A DNA stretch of 64,000 nucleotides from Tragulus kanchil. Lineage: Eukaryota > Chordata > Mammalia > Artiodactyla > Tragulidae. A program made the translations under genes and the position numbers. Location: NCBI GenBank assembly GCA_022376925.1, contig JAIOJX010000005.1, positions 97,189,001 to 97,253,000 of the forward strand, read 5' to 3'. Position 1 is the first letter of the stretch. Each line of letters opens with the position of its first letter. Below are positions 12,132-24,928 of this stretch, piece after piece. The notes under the pieces are model-generated. The model made no database searches and was not told the origin of the DNA. It saw only the letters and a program-made list of their open reading frames with translations.

Positions 12132-14512
12132 TAGTAACAGCCTCAGATATCACACACTCAAATCATGCAATACATCCAAACATCATCCTGTCAAAATAAA
12201 TGCATTAAAACAGGTTTAAAACAAGACATTTATACTACTCTACAGAGCAGACAGCATGTACAAAATTCTCTGAAGAGAAACAGTTTTCTTTTGATACATT
12301 CAAGTTAGAAGTGGAAAGGGACCTGAACGAGAGAAACATCTCTGTGGTAAAGGGTAAAAAATTCTCTTATCTATTACTTAATAACTGAATGAATTTTCAA
12401 AGATAGAATAGTAAACTACTTTTATGAGGACAAGAAAAGAAACTACTAAGAAGACAGTTCTAAATACCATACTACCAAAAAAATAGTAAAATATACATTT
12501 CGAGAGTCAGTCTATTCCCCCAAAACAGAGCATTGATCCATTGCTTCTTTAAAGCATTGCTGTACTCGTCCCTAAACGAATCTAAGAGGTACAGAATATG
12601 ATCTATGAATTACACGAACCTTGGGAGATAACATTTCAGGAAAATAAAATGCTCTCAGATATGTATCCGTATTTTTTACTGATGTTGACACTTGTAAATA
12701 TAATTATACTTACTATATTCACATACATCAAATTCCCAATTTCGTGAGTATGGAACACTCAGTTATTTAGAAATATAACCTACCAAAAATCTCACAGGTC
12801 CTTTTTCCTCTTTTGTTTCCAGGACATATCACTCCATAAAATTCACAATGTGTTCAAAGAATATAAATAAATTTTAGTATTAGCTTAAGTCAAATACATT
12901 GGGAAATGTGATTAAAAATTGTAACTATTACATAATTTACTTAAAATCCCTACAAATTTCTCTTGGTATTAAAATTAATCATTAATCTTCTCTACTAATA
13001 AAGGTAATAAAAATAGGGGTACTATATAGAAAATTTAAGTCAAATGATGAAGAATTTCTTCATCCTGGCATTTTTTCCCTAGACCTTAAGCTGCTGTACT
13101 ATTCTTCTTTTATTCAAGTATAGTTGATATTCAATATTATATATATGTGCAATATAGTGATTCACAATTTTATAGGTCATACTCCATTTATAATTATTAT
13201 AAAAAATAAGCTATATTCCCTGTGTTGTACAGTATGTCCTTGTAGGTTATTTTATATACAGTAGTTTATACTTCTTAATTATCTCCCCTTACCTTGCTCC
13301 TCATTCCTCCACTCTCTACTAGTAACAGCCTCAGATATCACACACTCAAATCATGCAATACATCCAAACATCATCCTGTCAAAATAAATGCATTAAAACA
13401 GGTTTAAAACAAGACATTTATACTACTCTACAGAGCAGACAGCATGTACAAAATTCTCTGAAGAGAAACAGTTTTCTTTTGATACATTCAAGTTAGAAGT
13501 GGAAAGGGACCTGAACGAGAGAAACATCTCTGTGGTAAAGGGTAAAAAATTCTCTTATCTATTACTTAATAACTGAATGAATTTTCAAAGATAGAATAGT
13601 AAACTACTTTTATGAGGACAAGAAAAGAAACTACTAAGAAGACAGTTCTAAATACCATACTACCAAAAAAATAGTAAAATATACATTTCGAGAGTCAGTC
13701 TATTCCCCCAAAACAGAGCATTGATCCATTGCTTCTTTAAAGCATTGCTGTACTCGTCCCTAAACGAATCTAAGAGGTACAGAATATGATCTATGAATTA
13801 CACGAACCTTGGGAGATAACATTTCAGGAAAATAAAATGCTCTCAGATATGTATCCGTATTTTTTACTGATGTTGACACTTGTAAATATAATTATACTTA
13901 CTATATTCACATACATCAAATTCCCAATTTCGTGAGTATGGAACACTCAGTTATTTAGAAATATAACCTACCAAAAATCTCACAGGTCCTTTTTCCTCTT
14001 TTGTTTCCAGGACATATCACTCCATAAAATTCACAATGTGTTCAAAGAATATAAATAAATTTTAGTATTAGCTTAAGTCAAATACATTGGGAAATGTGAT
14101 TAAAATTGTAACTATTACATAATTTACTTAAAATCCTACCAATTTCTCTTGGTATTAAAATTAATCATTAATCTTCTCTACTAATAAAGGTAATAAAAAT
14201 AGGGGTACTATATAGAAAATTTAAGTCAAATGATGAAGAATTTCTTCATCCTGGCATTTTTTCCCTAGACCTTAAGCTGCTGTACTATTCTTCTTTTATT
14301 CAAGTATAGTTGATATTCAATATTATATATATGTGCAATATAGTGATTCACAATTTTATAGGTCATACTCCATTTATAATTATTATAAAAAATAAGCTAT
14401 ATTCCCTGTGTTGTACAGTATGTCCTTGTAGGTTATTTTATATACAGTAGTTTATACTTCTTAATTATCTCCCCTTACCTTGCTCCTCATTCCTCCACTC
14501 TCTCTACTAGTA
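12132..14512. repeat. Local direct duplication 3 (period 1188)
   Basis: 12132-13319 repeats at 13320-14512. Differences are mainly short indels (an A run near 12913, CCCTAC versus CCTACC near 12950, one CT unit at the end). The boundary shows 7 bases of shared sequence, TAGTAAC. The junction lies inside an L1 fragment. Confidence 0.97.
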
Positions 14513-15850
14513 ACCATTACTAAATTATTCTCTATATCTGTCAGTCTGTCCCTTTTTAAATTATATTCACTATCTGATATTTTTAGATTCCACACATTTG
14601 TTAATGTTGTTTAGTTTGCTAAGTTGTGTCCGACTCTGCAATCCTGTGGACGGTAGCACACCATCTCACCCTCTGTTGCTCTTTTCACCTACAATCTTTC
14701 CCAGCATCAGAGTCTTTTCCAATGAGTTAACTCTTCTCATAAAGTGGCCAAAGTTTTGGAGCTTCAGCTTTAGCACTAGTCCTTCCAATGAATTTCAGGA
14801 TTTAGGATTGACTGGTTGGATCTCCTTGCTGTCCAAGGGACTCTCAAGAGTCTTCTCTAGCACTACAGTTCAAAAGCATCAATTCTCTGGCACACAGCCT
14901 TCTTTATGGTCAGACTCTTACATCTGTACATGACAACTGGAAAAAACATAGCTCTGACAATCTGGACTATCAGCAAATTGATGGCTTTGCTTTTTAATAC
15001 ACTGTCTAGGTTTGTCATAGCTTTCCTTCCAAGGAGCAAGTGTCTTTTAATTTCATGGCTGCGGTGACTGCAGTGATTTTGAAGCCAAAGAAAATAAAAT
15101 CTGTCAGTTTTTCCACTTCTAGTTGCCATGAAGTGATGGGGCTGGATGCCACGATCTTAGTTTTTTGAGTGTTGAGTTTTAAGCCAGCCTTTTCACTCTC
15201 CTCTTTCACCCTCTTCAAAAGCTGCTCTTTAGTTCCTCTTCACTTTCTGCCATGAGAGTGATGTGATGTACATATCTGAGGTTGTTGACATTTCTCCAGG
15301 AAATCGTGACTCCTGCTTTTGATTTATCTAGCCCAGCATTTCACATGGTGTACTCTGCATAGAAGGTAAAAAAGCAGGGTGACAGTGTACAGCCTTGTCA
15401 TACTCGTTTCCCAGTTTTGAACCAGTCAGTTGGTCCATGCCCAGCGGTAACTGTTGCTTCTTCACCCACATACAGGTTTATCAAGAGATAGGTAAGATGG
15501 TCTGGTATCTCTGTCTCTTTAGGAATTTTCCACACTTTTCTGTGATCCACACATATGTGATATCACACAGAATCTATCTTTCTGACTTATTTCACTTAGC
15601 ATAATGCCTTCCAAGTGCATCCATGTTGTTACAAATGGCAAAATTTTCTTCTTTTATGGGTGAGTAATATTCCATGGCATATGTATACCACACCTTCTAT
15701 CCATTCTTCTGTTCATAAATACAAGTTACTTCTTTATCTTGGCTATTTTAAATAAATGTTATAAACATAGGAGTGCTTGTAGCTTTTCGAATTAGTTTTT
15801 GTTTCTTTGCCTATATATCCAGGAATGGAATTGCTGGGTCATAACTACTG
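13110..15850 (-). mobile_element. Old L1, minus strand, 3' portion, interrupted by BovB
   Basis: The right part (15555-15850) has CTTATTTCACTTAGCATAAT, TCCATGTTGTTACAAATGGC and AGGAATGGAATTGCTGGGTC, the reverse complement of a conserved L1 3' region. The left part (14280-14597, and its copy 13110-13319) has ACTTCTTAATTATCTCCCC and TATCTGTCAGTCTGTCC. A BovB element splits it, and a local duplication repeats its left part. Confidence 0.85.
14598..15546 (-). mobile_element. BovB (RTE) LINE, 5'-truncated
   Basis: The minus strand encodes broken pieces of the BovB reverse-transcriptase C-terminus, including EESEKAGLKLN, KTKIVASSPITSW, TDFIFFGFKITA and GRKAMTNLDSVLKS. The frame is broken by several indels and stops, so the element is dead. 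CCACACAT at 14590-14597 and 15547-15554 is a probable target-site duplication within the host L1. BovB is confined among mammals to a few groups and is typical of ruminants. Confidence 0.93.
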
Positions 15851-16110
15851 CACTGATCTTACATTCATCAATAGCATTCAACTTAACTTGAAGTGATCAT
15901 AATGTTCATAGCTATCATCATTCAAAGCAACTGTAAGCTCCATGGATCTACTTCCAAACGTCCATGTGGTTCATTCTATTTTTCTTACATTCTTTTTTTC
16001 TTACATTAGTGTAGGGTAGCTTGCAACTGTGGTTTAAAGAAGAAACATAACAGCATTCTGTTTCTTGATAAAATACTAATCCACAGACATTAAGAAAAAA
16101 ATACTAGGCA

Positions 16111-16437
16111 TGGGGCTTCCCCTTGTGGTCCAGTGGGTAAGGACACCACCTTGCAGTGCAAGGGTCGCCGGTTCGAGCCCTGGCCTGGGAAGATCCCACG
16201 TGCCGCGGAGCGGCTGGACTGATGCGTCCAATGACCGAGCCGGAGCTCTGGAGCGCATGCGCCCAGAGTCGGCGCTCTGCAACGACAGACACCACTACGA
16301 TGGGAGGCCCACAGGAGCCAAAGAACAAAGACGGATTAACATAGAGAAACGAAAGACCAATAGAAGTGGCCTGCCTGCTCCCCTCCTTCCCCAACCCAAC
16401 CCCCGCCCAAAATAAATAAATCTTAAAAAAAAAAAAA
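16111..16437 (+). mobile_element. CHR-like SINE, full length with TSD
   Basis: Starts GGGGCTTCCCC. The A-box-like TGGTCCAGTGG and B-box-like GGTTCGAGCCC are intact, a C-rich 3' region follows, and the tail is poly-A. ATACTAGGCA at 16101-16110 repeats at 16438-16447 as a perfect target-site duplication. It is one of the least decayed copies in the window. Confidence 0.92.
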
Positions 16438-16929
16438 ATACTAGGCAATCTGCAACTGATTTCTGGTGCATATCCTGTAGCATCAAGCAGATGAACACAA
16501 AGTACGCCCTCTAAGTACCTGCTGAATTGAAACGACAAAGAGAGACTCTCCTGAGGTCTGGACACAGGAACCCAATTAAACAGCTGATCAGCAGCATCAC
16601 TGTCAAGGGTATAGAAATTTTCCCTAAGCATGCAACTATCATCCTTTGCTTGAACTTAAACACGCTACATTCACACATTTCTATCTCATGTAGGTATGTT
16701 ACATAAATGACTTTTGTACTGTTATAAAAATGCAATAGTAATTGACATTTTAATAAATGATCAGCAGATTAATTTCCATCGCACTCTTATCAAGGTGACT
16801 CAAAGAAGAAATTCAGGATTTATGCCTTTAACAAACCACTTTAAGATTAAGGGCAAAGTCTGATAATATAATGTGTTCCTAGGTCCTGGAGATCATAGCA
16901 CCGAAAAGGTAAACACCAATGACCCTAAA

Positions 16930-19244
16930 ATAGCTACACACATAGCATTCCAATCCATACACTAAGAGACATACACCACTAGAGGGCAGTCAAGCCCTAA
17001 CTATGGATTAAAATGATAAGTTATTTTACAAGTTATGAAGGAAGGCAGGCTAGTGTTGAAAATTTTACACGTATCTAGAATCCTCTAGGTGTATCTATAA
17101 AATAATTTTTAAAATCATTGATTTTAACCAGTCATCCTTTTAATTTCCTAGTTAGTTTATAAGAATATAGTTTATAGATCATCCAACCTTGATAAAACCT
17201 TGAAATGATTCAATGACTATTTCAAATGTCTTAAAATCTTATTTAGAACAATTCTGCAAAGACAGCATAATTCTAACACTGACCTCATATTTGTTCTCCA
17301 ATACATAAGTTAGCATTCTGCTAACAGAAGATAAATTATAACCCTGATGAAGTACATAAGGTTAGATTCAATTTTATAAAAAATTTTATACCCTTAAATT
17401 CATGTACATACTTCTGTACATGAGGGATGGATAACTAATCAGGGCCTATTTGTATAGTACATGGAACTCTTCTCGGTGTTATGTGACAGCCTGGTTGGTA
17501 GGGGAGTTTGGGGGAGAATGGATATATGACTATATATGGCTGAGTCCCTTAGCTGTTCACCTGAAACTGCCACAGCATCGTTGTGATCAACTGATCAACA
17601 TCGTTGATCAGCTATACCTCAATACAAAATAAAAAGTTTTAAGTTTTCTTTTTTTAAATGATGCCCTTAATTTCTCTGATGTCAGCAAAAACAGTGCAGC
17701 CAATGACAAACGAATATTTTAAACCTCATCTTAGTGATCACCAGACATATTTTGCTATATTCCATAAAATGTCACATGTATCTTTTAATTGCCATTTTTT
17801 GCCATGCTTGTTCTGAAGATCACAACTTTCCCAAAGCCTCCTAACTAGTCTCTTTATCCAAGAATTCTCCCGCTACAATCTGCTCCTTCCCATTTCTGTC
17901 ATAGTTATATAGATGTTGAAAACTCAGATCACACGTCAAGTTTTGCTTTAAGACTTCCTTGGGCTAGAACTCCTTGTATAAAGTATTTCTTGGCTGGGTT
18001 TTCAAGATATTCCATATTTTAGCCTAATTCTTCTATTTCCAACTATTACTCTCCTCTACCCACTTATATCCCATATCTGAGCCTAACATAGCTACACACA
18101 TAGCATCCAATCCATACACTAAGAGACATACACCACTAGAGGGCAGTCAAGCCCTAACTATGGATTAAAATGATAAGTTATTTTACAAGTTATGAAGGAA
18201 GGCAGGCTAGTGTTGAAAATTTTACACGTATCTAGAATCCTCTAGGTGTATCTATAAAATAATTTTTAAAATCATTGATTTTAACCAGTCATCCTTTTAA
18301 TTTCCTAGTTAGTTTATAAGAATATAGTTTATAGATCATCCAACCTTGATAAAACCTTGAAATGATTCAATGACTATTTCAAATGTCTTAAAATCTTATT
18401 TAGAACAATTCTGCAAAGACAGCATAATTCTAACACTGACCTCATATTTGTTCTCCAATACATAAGTTAGCATTCTGCTAACAGAAGATAAATTATAACC
18501 CTGATGAAGTACATAAGGTTAGATTCAATTTTATAAAAAATTTTATACCCTTAAATTCATGTACATACTTCTGTACATGAGGGATGGATAACTAATCAGG
18601 GCCTATTTGTATAGTACATGGAACTCTTCTCGGTGTTATGTGACAGCCTGGTTGGTAGGGGAGTTTGGGGGAGAATGGATATATGACTATATATGGCTGA
18701 GTCCCTTAGCTGTTCACCTGAAACTGCCACAGCATCGTTGTGATCAACTGATCAACATCGTTGATCAGCTATACCTCAATACAAAATAAAAAGTTTTAAG
18801 TTTTCTTTTTTTAAATGATGCCCTTAATTTCTCTGATGTCAGCAAAAACAGTGCAGCCAATGACAAACGAATATTTTAAACCTCATCTTAGTGATCACCA
18901 GACATATTTTGCTATATTCCATAAAATGTCACATGTATCTTTTAATTGCCATTTTTTGCCATGCTTGTTCTGAAGATCACAACTTTCCCAAAGCCTCCTA
19001 ACTAGTCTCTTTATCCAAGAATTCTCCCGCTACAATCTGCTCCTTCCCATTTCTGTCATAGTTATATAGATGTTGAAAACTCAGATCACACGTCAAGTTT
19101 TGCTTTAAGACTTCCTTGGGCTAGAACTCCTTGTATAAAGTATTTCTTGGCTGGGTTTTCAAGATATTCCATATTTTAGCCTAATTCTTCTATTTCCAAC
19201 TATTACTCTCCTCTACCCACTTATATCCCATATCTGAGCCTAAC
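16930..19244. repeat. Local direct duplication 4 (period 1157)
   Basis: 16930-18087 repeats at 18088-19244 with a one-base indel near 16948. The unit contains an L1 3' end (17435-17640, copy 18592-18797) and plain intron. Confidence 0.97.
17435..17640 (+). repeat. L1 3' end fragment
   Basis: CATGGAACTCTTCTCGGTGT, ATATATGGCTGAGTCCCTTA, a degraded CTGAAACTGCCACAGCATCG and CCTCAATACAAAATAAAA follow the order of an L1 3' UTR. It is duplicated at 18592-18797. Confidence 0.7.
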
Positions 19245-19790
19245 AAGACAATCAATTTCCCCTTCACTCTTTTTATATTTCATTATATCATCTTTCTACC
19301 ACCAATCACTACTTGATCTCTTCAAAAGCTAACTCAGATGTCATTTCTTTAATTGGAAAATGAATCTTTATCTATGTTCCATAAAGATCAATTTGATTTT
19401 TGCTACGAAACAGCCACACTACTTGATCTCAGGACACACTGCTGGACAACAACAAAAAAACAGGATCTCAGCCTCCACTGTGGAATATTCTACATGCTTA
19501 TTACTCACATACTTTCAGTGAGATTGAACCTTGTCAATCAACTGTCAATAGTTCTATCTCTAAATTCTTAAAATGCAGAAACAATGCTACACTCAGATGA
19601 CCATGTTTTCCTCTCAGTTTTCTCATATCCTCATTCAAACACACTCTTCATGTCTGTTTATTCCCTTCCTTATTTACATACAGTTTCCAGTACCTTCCTG
19701 CTCCAATTGTTCTTCTCGTCCCTTGCTCCATTAACCCCACTCTTTGTCTAATTTCATTTTCATTCTCAGTAACTGCACTTGCCCTGCTGA

Positions 19791-21985
19791 AAACATGCAT
19801 ACACAACAGATGGGTGCCATTACTAACCCAAAGCCTCCAAACTCAACTGGACCTTTAATGTTTCTCTCCCATATTTTTATCTCTTCCAAACATGCTCTCA
19901 GCTTATTCTATAAACAGCTCTCTCTAATCTTACTGCTGAGTAACACCAGAAGGAATGGCTGATTATGGACCTCCAAAACTACTCTTCCCCATAAAAGCAA
20001 TGAGAGCAATAGGAAAAAGGTCAAAATAAACTTTTCAGAGCTCTAAAACTCAGTCAGACACTGGAAACAATCTGGGGAGTATTTATTCAGTAAAAATTAG
20101 TTTAATTTGTAAGGACAGCAAAATTACTGGTGCTTTAACTTGGCTTAACACTATTCCTTTCTTCCTAGATGTATGGTAGTACATTGAAAACTAACCGTCC
20201 TTCAGTCAAAGTAAAAATGAGCACATCAGCAAGCTAGAAATCTCTCCAAAGGATAGAATAGACTTGGAATTCCACAAAGCCCCATTCAGAGATAACCATC
20301 ATTACTTCACTTTTCTGATGGTTCCCTGGAAAAACCCAGTTGTAATACTTATCTTTACTTGACCTGACTTAAAATTTGCTCAATGCAATCAATTTTTCCC
20401 CAGAGGCATTTGCTGAGAATAATCAGAGGTAATTTTTTTTAACATTGGAACTGCTTAAGGTAGTCTTAACAGCTGAGGCAAACAGCAAGCTGTCCAAAAC
20501 ACCTGAAAAGAAAGGCTAGGGAATGAGATGTCCATGAGAGGCAGTAGAAAGTGTCCACATAATCCTGGTGACTTCCTAAGCCATGCTCAGGCTCAAGGTG
20601 GTGTATGTGTTTAAGAAAAGACCTAAGAAGGTCTTACATTCCCACATCGGGAAGACCCCAAGGCTCTGCCAAAGCTGTAAGCAAAGGCCAAGGTGGAGAC
20701 TGCCTGATTGTGTAGTCAAGGCACACAGAGCCCCTCCCCCAACAAAGTCTTTGAGATTTATAGGTCCCATTTATGCAAGTCTCTGTCTAATCACCAGCTG
20801 ACTGAGTTGATGAAATAGAGATTTCAATGGCTACGAAGGACAAGTAGAATAAACTCTACAGGACGAGTAAAGAGCATTCATTAAACAAACATGCATACAC
20901 AACAGATGGGTGCCATTACTAACCCAAAGCCTCCAAACTCAACTGGACCTTTAATGTTTCTCTCCCATATTTTTATCTCTTCCAAACATGCTCTCAGCTT
21001 ATTCTATAAACAGCTCTCTCTAATCTTACTGCTGAGTAACACCAGAAGGAATGGCTGATTATGGACCTCCAAAACTACTCTTCCCCATAAAAGCAATGAG
21101 AGCAATAGGAAAAAGGTCAAAATAAACTTTTCAGAGCTCTAAAACTCAGTCAGACACTGGAAACAATCTGGGGAGTATTTATTCAGTAAAAATTAGTTTA
21201 ATTTGTAAGGACAGCAAAATTACTGGTGCTTTAACTTGGCTTAACACTATTCCTTTCTTCCTAGATGTATGGTAGTACATTGAAAACTAACCGTCCTTCA
21301 GTCAAAGTAAAAATGAGCACATCAGCAAGCTAGAAATCTCTCCAAAGGATAGAATAGACTTGGAATTCCACAAAGCCCCATTCAGAGATAACCATCATTA
21401 CTTCACTTTTCTGATGGTTACCTGGTAAAACCCAGTTGTAATACTTATCTTAACTGGACCTGACTTAAAATTTGCTCATTGCAATCAATTTTTCCCCAGA
21501 GGCATTTGCTGAGAATAATCAGAGGTAATTTTTTTTAACATTGGAACTGCTTAAGGTAGTCTTAACAGCTGAGGCAAACAGCAAGCTGTCCAAAACACCT
21601 GAAAAGAAAGGCTAGGGAATGAGATGTCCATGAGAGGCAGTAGAAAGTGTCCACATAATCCTGGTGACTTCCTAAGCCATGCTCAGGCTCAAGGTGGTGT
21701 ATGTGTTTAAGAAAAGACCTAAGAAGGTCTTACATTCCCACATCGGGAAGACCCCAAGGCTCTGCCAAAGCTGTAAGCAAAGGCCAAGGTGGAGACTGCC
21801 TGATTGTGTAGTCAAGGCACACAGAGCCCCTCCCCCAACAAAGTCTTTGAGATTTATAGGTCCCATTTATGCAAGTCTCTGTCTAATCACCAGCTGACTG
21901 AGTTGATGAAATAGAGATTTCAATGGCTACGAAGGACAAGTAGAATAAACTCTACAGGACGAGTAAAGAGCATTCATTAAACAAA
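19791..21985. repeat. Local direct duplication 5 (period 1096)
   Basis: 19791-20886 repeats at 20887-21985 with a few substitutions near 20330-20400 versus 21419-21480. The copies join at the shared bases AAAC. Confidence 0.97.
19820..19980 (+). repeat. Unclassified interspersed repeat, diverged copy at 23440-23600
   Basis: AACTCAACTGGACCTTTAAT, GTGCTCTCAGCTyATTC-like and GATCTTACTGCTGArTAAC-like segments recur at 23440-23600 with many substitutions. The degree of divergence separates this true dispersed repeat from the near-identical local duplications. The family is not recognised. Confidence 0.6.
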
Positions 21986-22189
21986 TCAATAACAATTACC
22001 AGAAAAATAGTAACAAATCCTGGATGACAGGAGAATCCAGAGCTGTCTTATTTTATTGTTTACAATGTTCAATTTTCAACAAAAATACTGAGATATGCAA
22101 AAAGAGTAGAAAGTTAGTCTTATACATATGGCGGGGGTGGGGGGGAGTCCATAAAAACTGTCGTTAATGAATCCCGGATATTGGACTTT

Positions 22190-23210
22190 TAGACAAAATT
22201 GTTGAATGAGTTATTTCAAATATATTCAAAGAACTAAAACAAACCTTGTCAAAGTACCAAAGGGAACTATGAGAAAAGTGTTTTACCGAATAGAGATTAT
22301 CAATAAAGAGATTGAAATTACTTTAAAAATAGAAATCCTAGAGTTAAAAAATATAATAACTGAAATTAAAAATTCTCTAGAGGGGGTTAAACAACAGGTT
22401 TGAGCTGGAGGAAGAAAGAATCAATGAATCTGAAGATAGATCCACTGAGATTTTCAAGTATGTAAAACAGAAAGCAGACAGAAGGGGCTTCCCTGGTGGT
22501 CCAGTGGGTAAGGACACCACCTTACAGTGCAAGGAGTGCCAGTTCAATCCCTGGCCTGGGAAGATCCCACGTGTTGCTGAGTGGCTGGACCTATGTGTCC
22601 AGTTACCGAGCCAGAGTTCTGGAGCACAAACGCCCAGAGCCGATGCTCTGCGACAACAGAGGCCACTGCGATGGGAGGCCCACACAGGCCAAAGAACAAA
22701 GATGGATGAAAAATAGATAAATGAAAGACCAACAGAAGTGGCCCGCCCGCCCCCCAACCTGCTCCCCACCCCACCCCCCGCAAAAAAAAAAAAGGAAAGC
22801 AGACAGAAGAAAAATAAACAGAGTCTTAGAGGCGTGCCAGGGGCAGCAAGCCTAACAATGTACACATAATGAAAATTTCAGGAGGAGAGGAAAGAAAGAG
22901 AGAAAAGGACAGAGGAATATTTAAAGAAATACTGACAAGGCATTTTCCAAATTTGCTGAATATTTGTATTTATAGATACAAGAAAGTCAACCAAGTCCAA
23001 GTGGGATAAACCCAAAGAAACACACAATGACCACATCATAGTCAAACTATTGAAAGACAAAGATAAAATCTTGGAAGCACCAAGAAAGACCCAGCAAATC
23101 ACATACAAGTATCCTTCATAAGAGCAACAGCCAATGTCTCATTTGAAAACAAAGAGACCAGAAGGCAATGGGATGAATATACACAGTCAACCTAGAATTC
23201 TATATTCAGT
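22190..23210 (+). mobile_element. Old L1 fragment, 5'/ORF1 region, split by a SINE
   Basis: Matches in order the L1 stretch after ORF1's coiled coil: GGAGAGGAAAGAAAGAGAG, AAAGAAATACTGACAAGGC, AAACCCAAAGAAACACACA, CTTGGAAGCACCAAGAAAG and AGACCAGAAGGCAATGGGAT. A CHR-like SINE at 22484-22794 interrupts it. No intact ORF. Confidence 0.75.
22484..22794 (+). mobile_element. CHR-like SINE with TSD, nested in L1
   Basis: Opens GGGGCTTCCCTGGTGGTCCA and ends in a C-rich block plus poly-A. GAAAGCAGACAGAA at 22470-22483 repeats at 22795-22808 as an exact target-site duplication. Confidence 0.93.
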
Positions 23211-24679
23211 CTTTTTGCTCTCTCCAAGGCTTCTAACATACTTCATCACTCTCTCACTCTTCCCCTCTTAGCAGATAACCTCACTTAATATTTCAGTAGA
23301 AAATGCTTACTCTTGATCTTCCATAATATAATTCACTGCATTCTTTCAATTCACCAGTTTCACATCAACCTTGGTGGTGCATGTGTTCTCCCTCACATGT
23401 AAGGCCAAATCCTTTACCCACATTGGGAATTTCATTTCCCTACTCCTAACCCAAAACCTCAACTGGACCTTTGATGTTTCTCTCCCGTATTTTTCTCTCT
23501 TCCAAACGTGCTCTCAGCTCATTCCACAAACAACTCTCTCTCTGATCTTACTGCTGAATAACATCAGAAGAAACAGCTAGTTATGGACCTCAGATCATGC
23601 TTCATCAATCTCTTCTCCTTTATTTTCAACCCCTCCTTTCCTCTGGATTTTCTTCTCAGGATTTAAAAAAGTCCAAATTTCAAATTTCTCCTATTTAAAA
23701 AAAGAGAAAGGTTTACCCTCTCTTTCTCTCTAGCAATAGTGTGTGTGTGTGTGTGTTTAAATTAAGTCTTCATTGCTGTACATAATTGTCTCACATGCAT
23801 CTGAAACTCAGACTCACTACATTTAAAATCAACATCAGAATCTCCCCAATTTCCCATTTCTGTCTACCCAGAATCCATCCCAGACACGTCCTTCCTCTTT
23901 CTACTCATTTTGCTTCTTATTGTCAAACAAGTCCATCCTATTCTCTCTGTGCACAATAATGATTAAGTTCAAGCCTTCAACAGTCCTCATGAGCACCCAA
24001 CTGTTATCCTGAATTTTCATTTTGTTCACATTTAGTCCATTCTCCAAAGTAATTACTGGAGTAATTCTTTTCAACAGAAAAACCTTCTATTTCAATCTCT
24101 TCCTTCTCTCCTTCATTTCCTTCTACTTCTCAAACTCCTTGGGCAGCCTACCCTTGACCTCCAAGCATTCACACACTATTCTCTCTGTCTGGAATGCATG
24201 AACCTGACTGATTCCTGCTAGTCTTCTAAATTTTGCTTTAGTTTTGATGGTTTTAAAACACATCTCCAAATATTTTGTCACATTTCTCTTTAAAAACTGT
24301 GGGCTTAAGTGTGAGAAGCTTTTAGTGACTCACTTCCAATAAACAAAATATAGTAGAAGTCATTGTAATAGGAATTGAGGCTTCCTCCTCACACTCTTAG
24401 ATTACTCACTCTGGGGGAAGCCAACTGTTATGTAAAAGCACAGAAGTATCTCTGTGAGGTCATCTACATGACAATATACAGACACCTTCATGACATCTTC
24501 TTGTCAATATACAGAGAGAAACTCAGTTCTTTAACCAACCGTTATGCAAATGAACTGGCTTAGAAGCCAATACCCCAGCCTCACTGAAGTCTTCAGATGA
24601 CTGCAGTCTTGGTCAACTTGATAGCAACCTCAAGAGGGGCCATGATCAAGAACCACCAGACTAACCCGCTTGTGTATGT

Positions 24680-24898
24680 ATACATGCAGTTGTAACAATC
24701 ATTTCCAATTCTTTGTGACCCTGTAGACTGTAGGCCACCAAGCTCCTCTGTTCATGAGGTTCTCCAGGTAAAAATACTGTATTGGGTTGCCATGACCTCC
24801 TCCAGGCAATCTTCCTGACCCAGGAATCAATCCATGTCTCTTAAATCTCTTGCATTGGCAGGCATATTGTTTATCACTAGCACCACCTGGGAAGCCTG
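24680..24898 (-). mobile_element. Bov-tA-type SINE
   Basis: TTCTTTGTGACCCTGTAGAC, GTTCTCCAGGTAAAAATACT, CTTCCTGACCCAGGAATC and CACCTGGGAAGCC in reverse orientation. Confidence 0.88.
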
Positions 24899-24928
24899 AG
24901 GAATCCATTCACAAATTCCTAAACCACA

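Noticed and set aside
16076..16631. Long minus-strand frames over SINEs (also 22377-22865, 39620-40205, 51614-51922)
   Set aside because: These are GC-rich CHR-like SINE sequence read backwards, and the same peptide themes recur at every copy.
19244..20886. A possible exon in the 19.7-20.8 kb region
   Set aside because: Short frames here lack splice context and RyR2 similarity, and the flanking RYR2 exons are already contiguous in phase.
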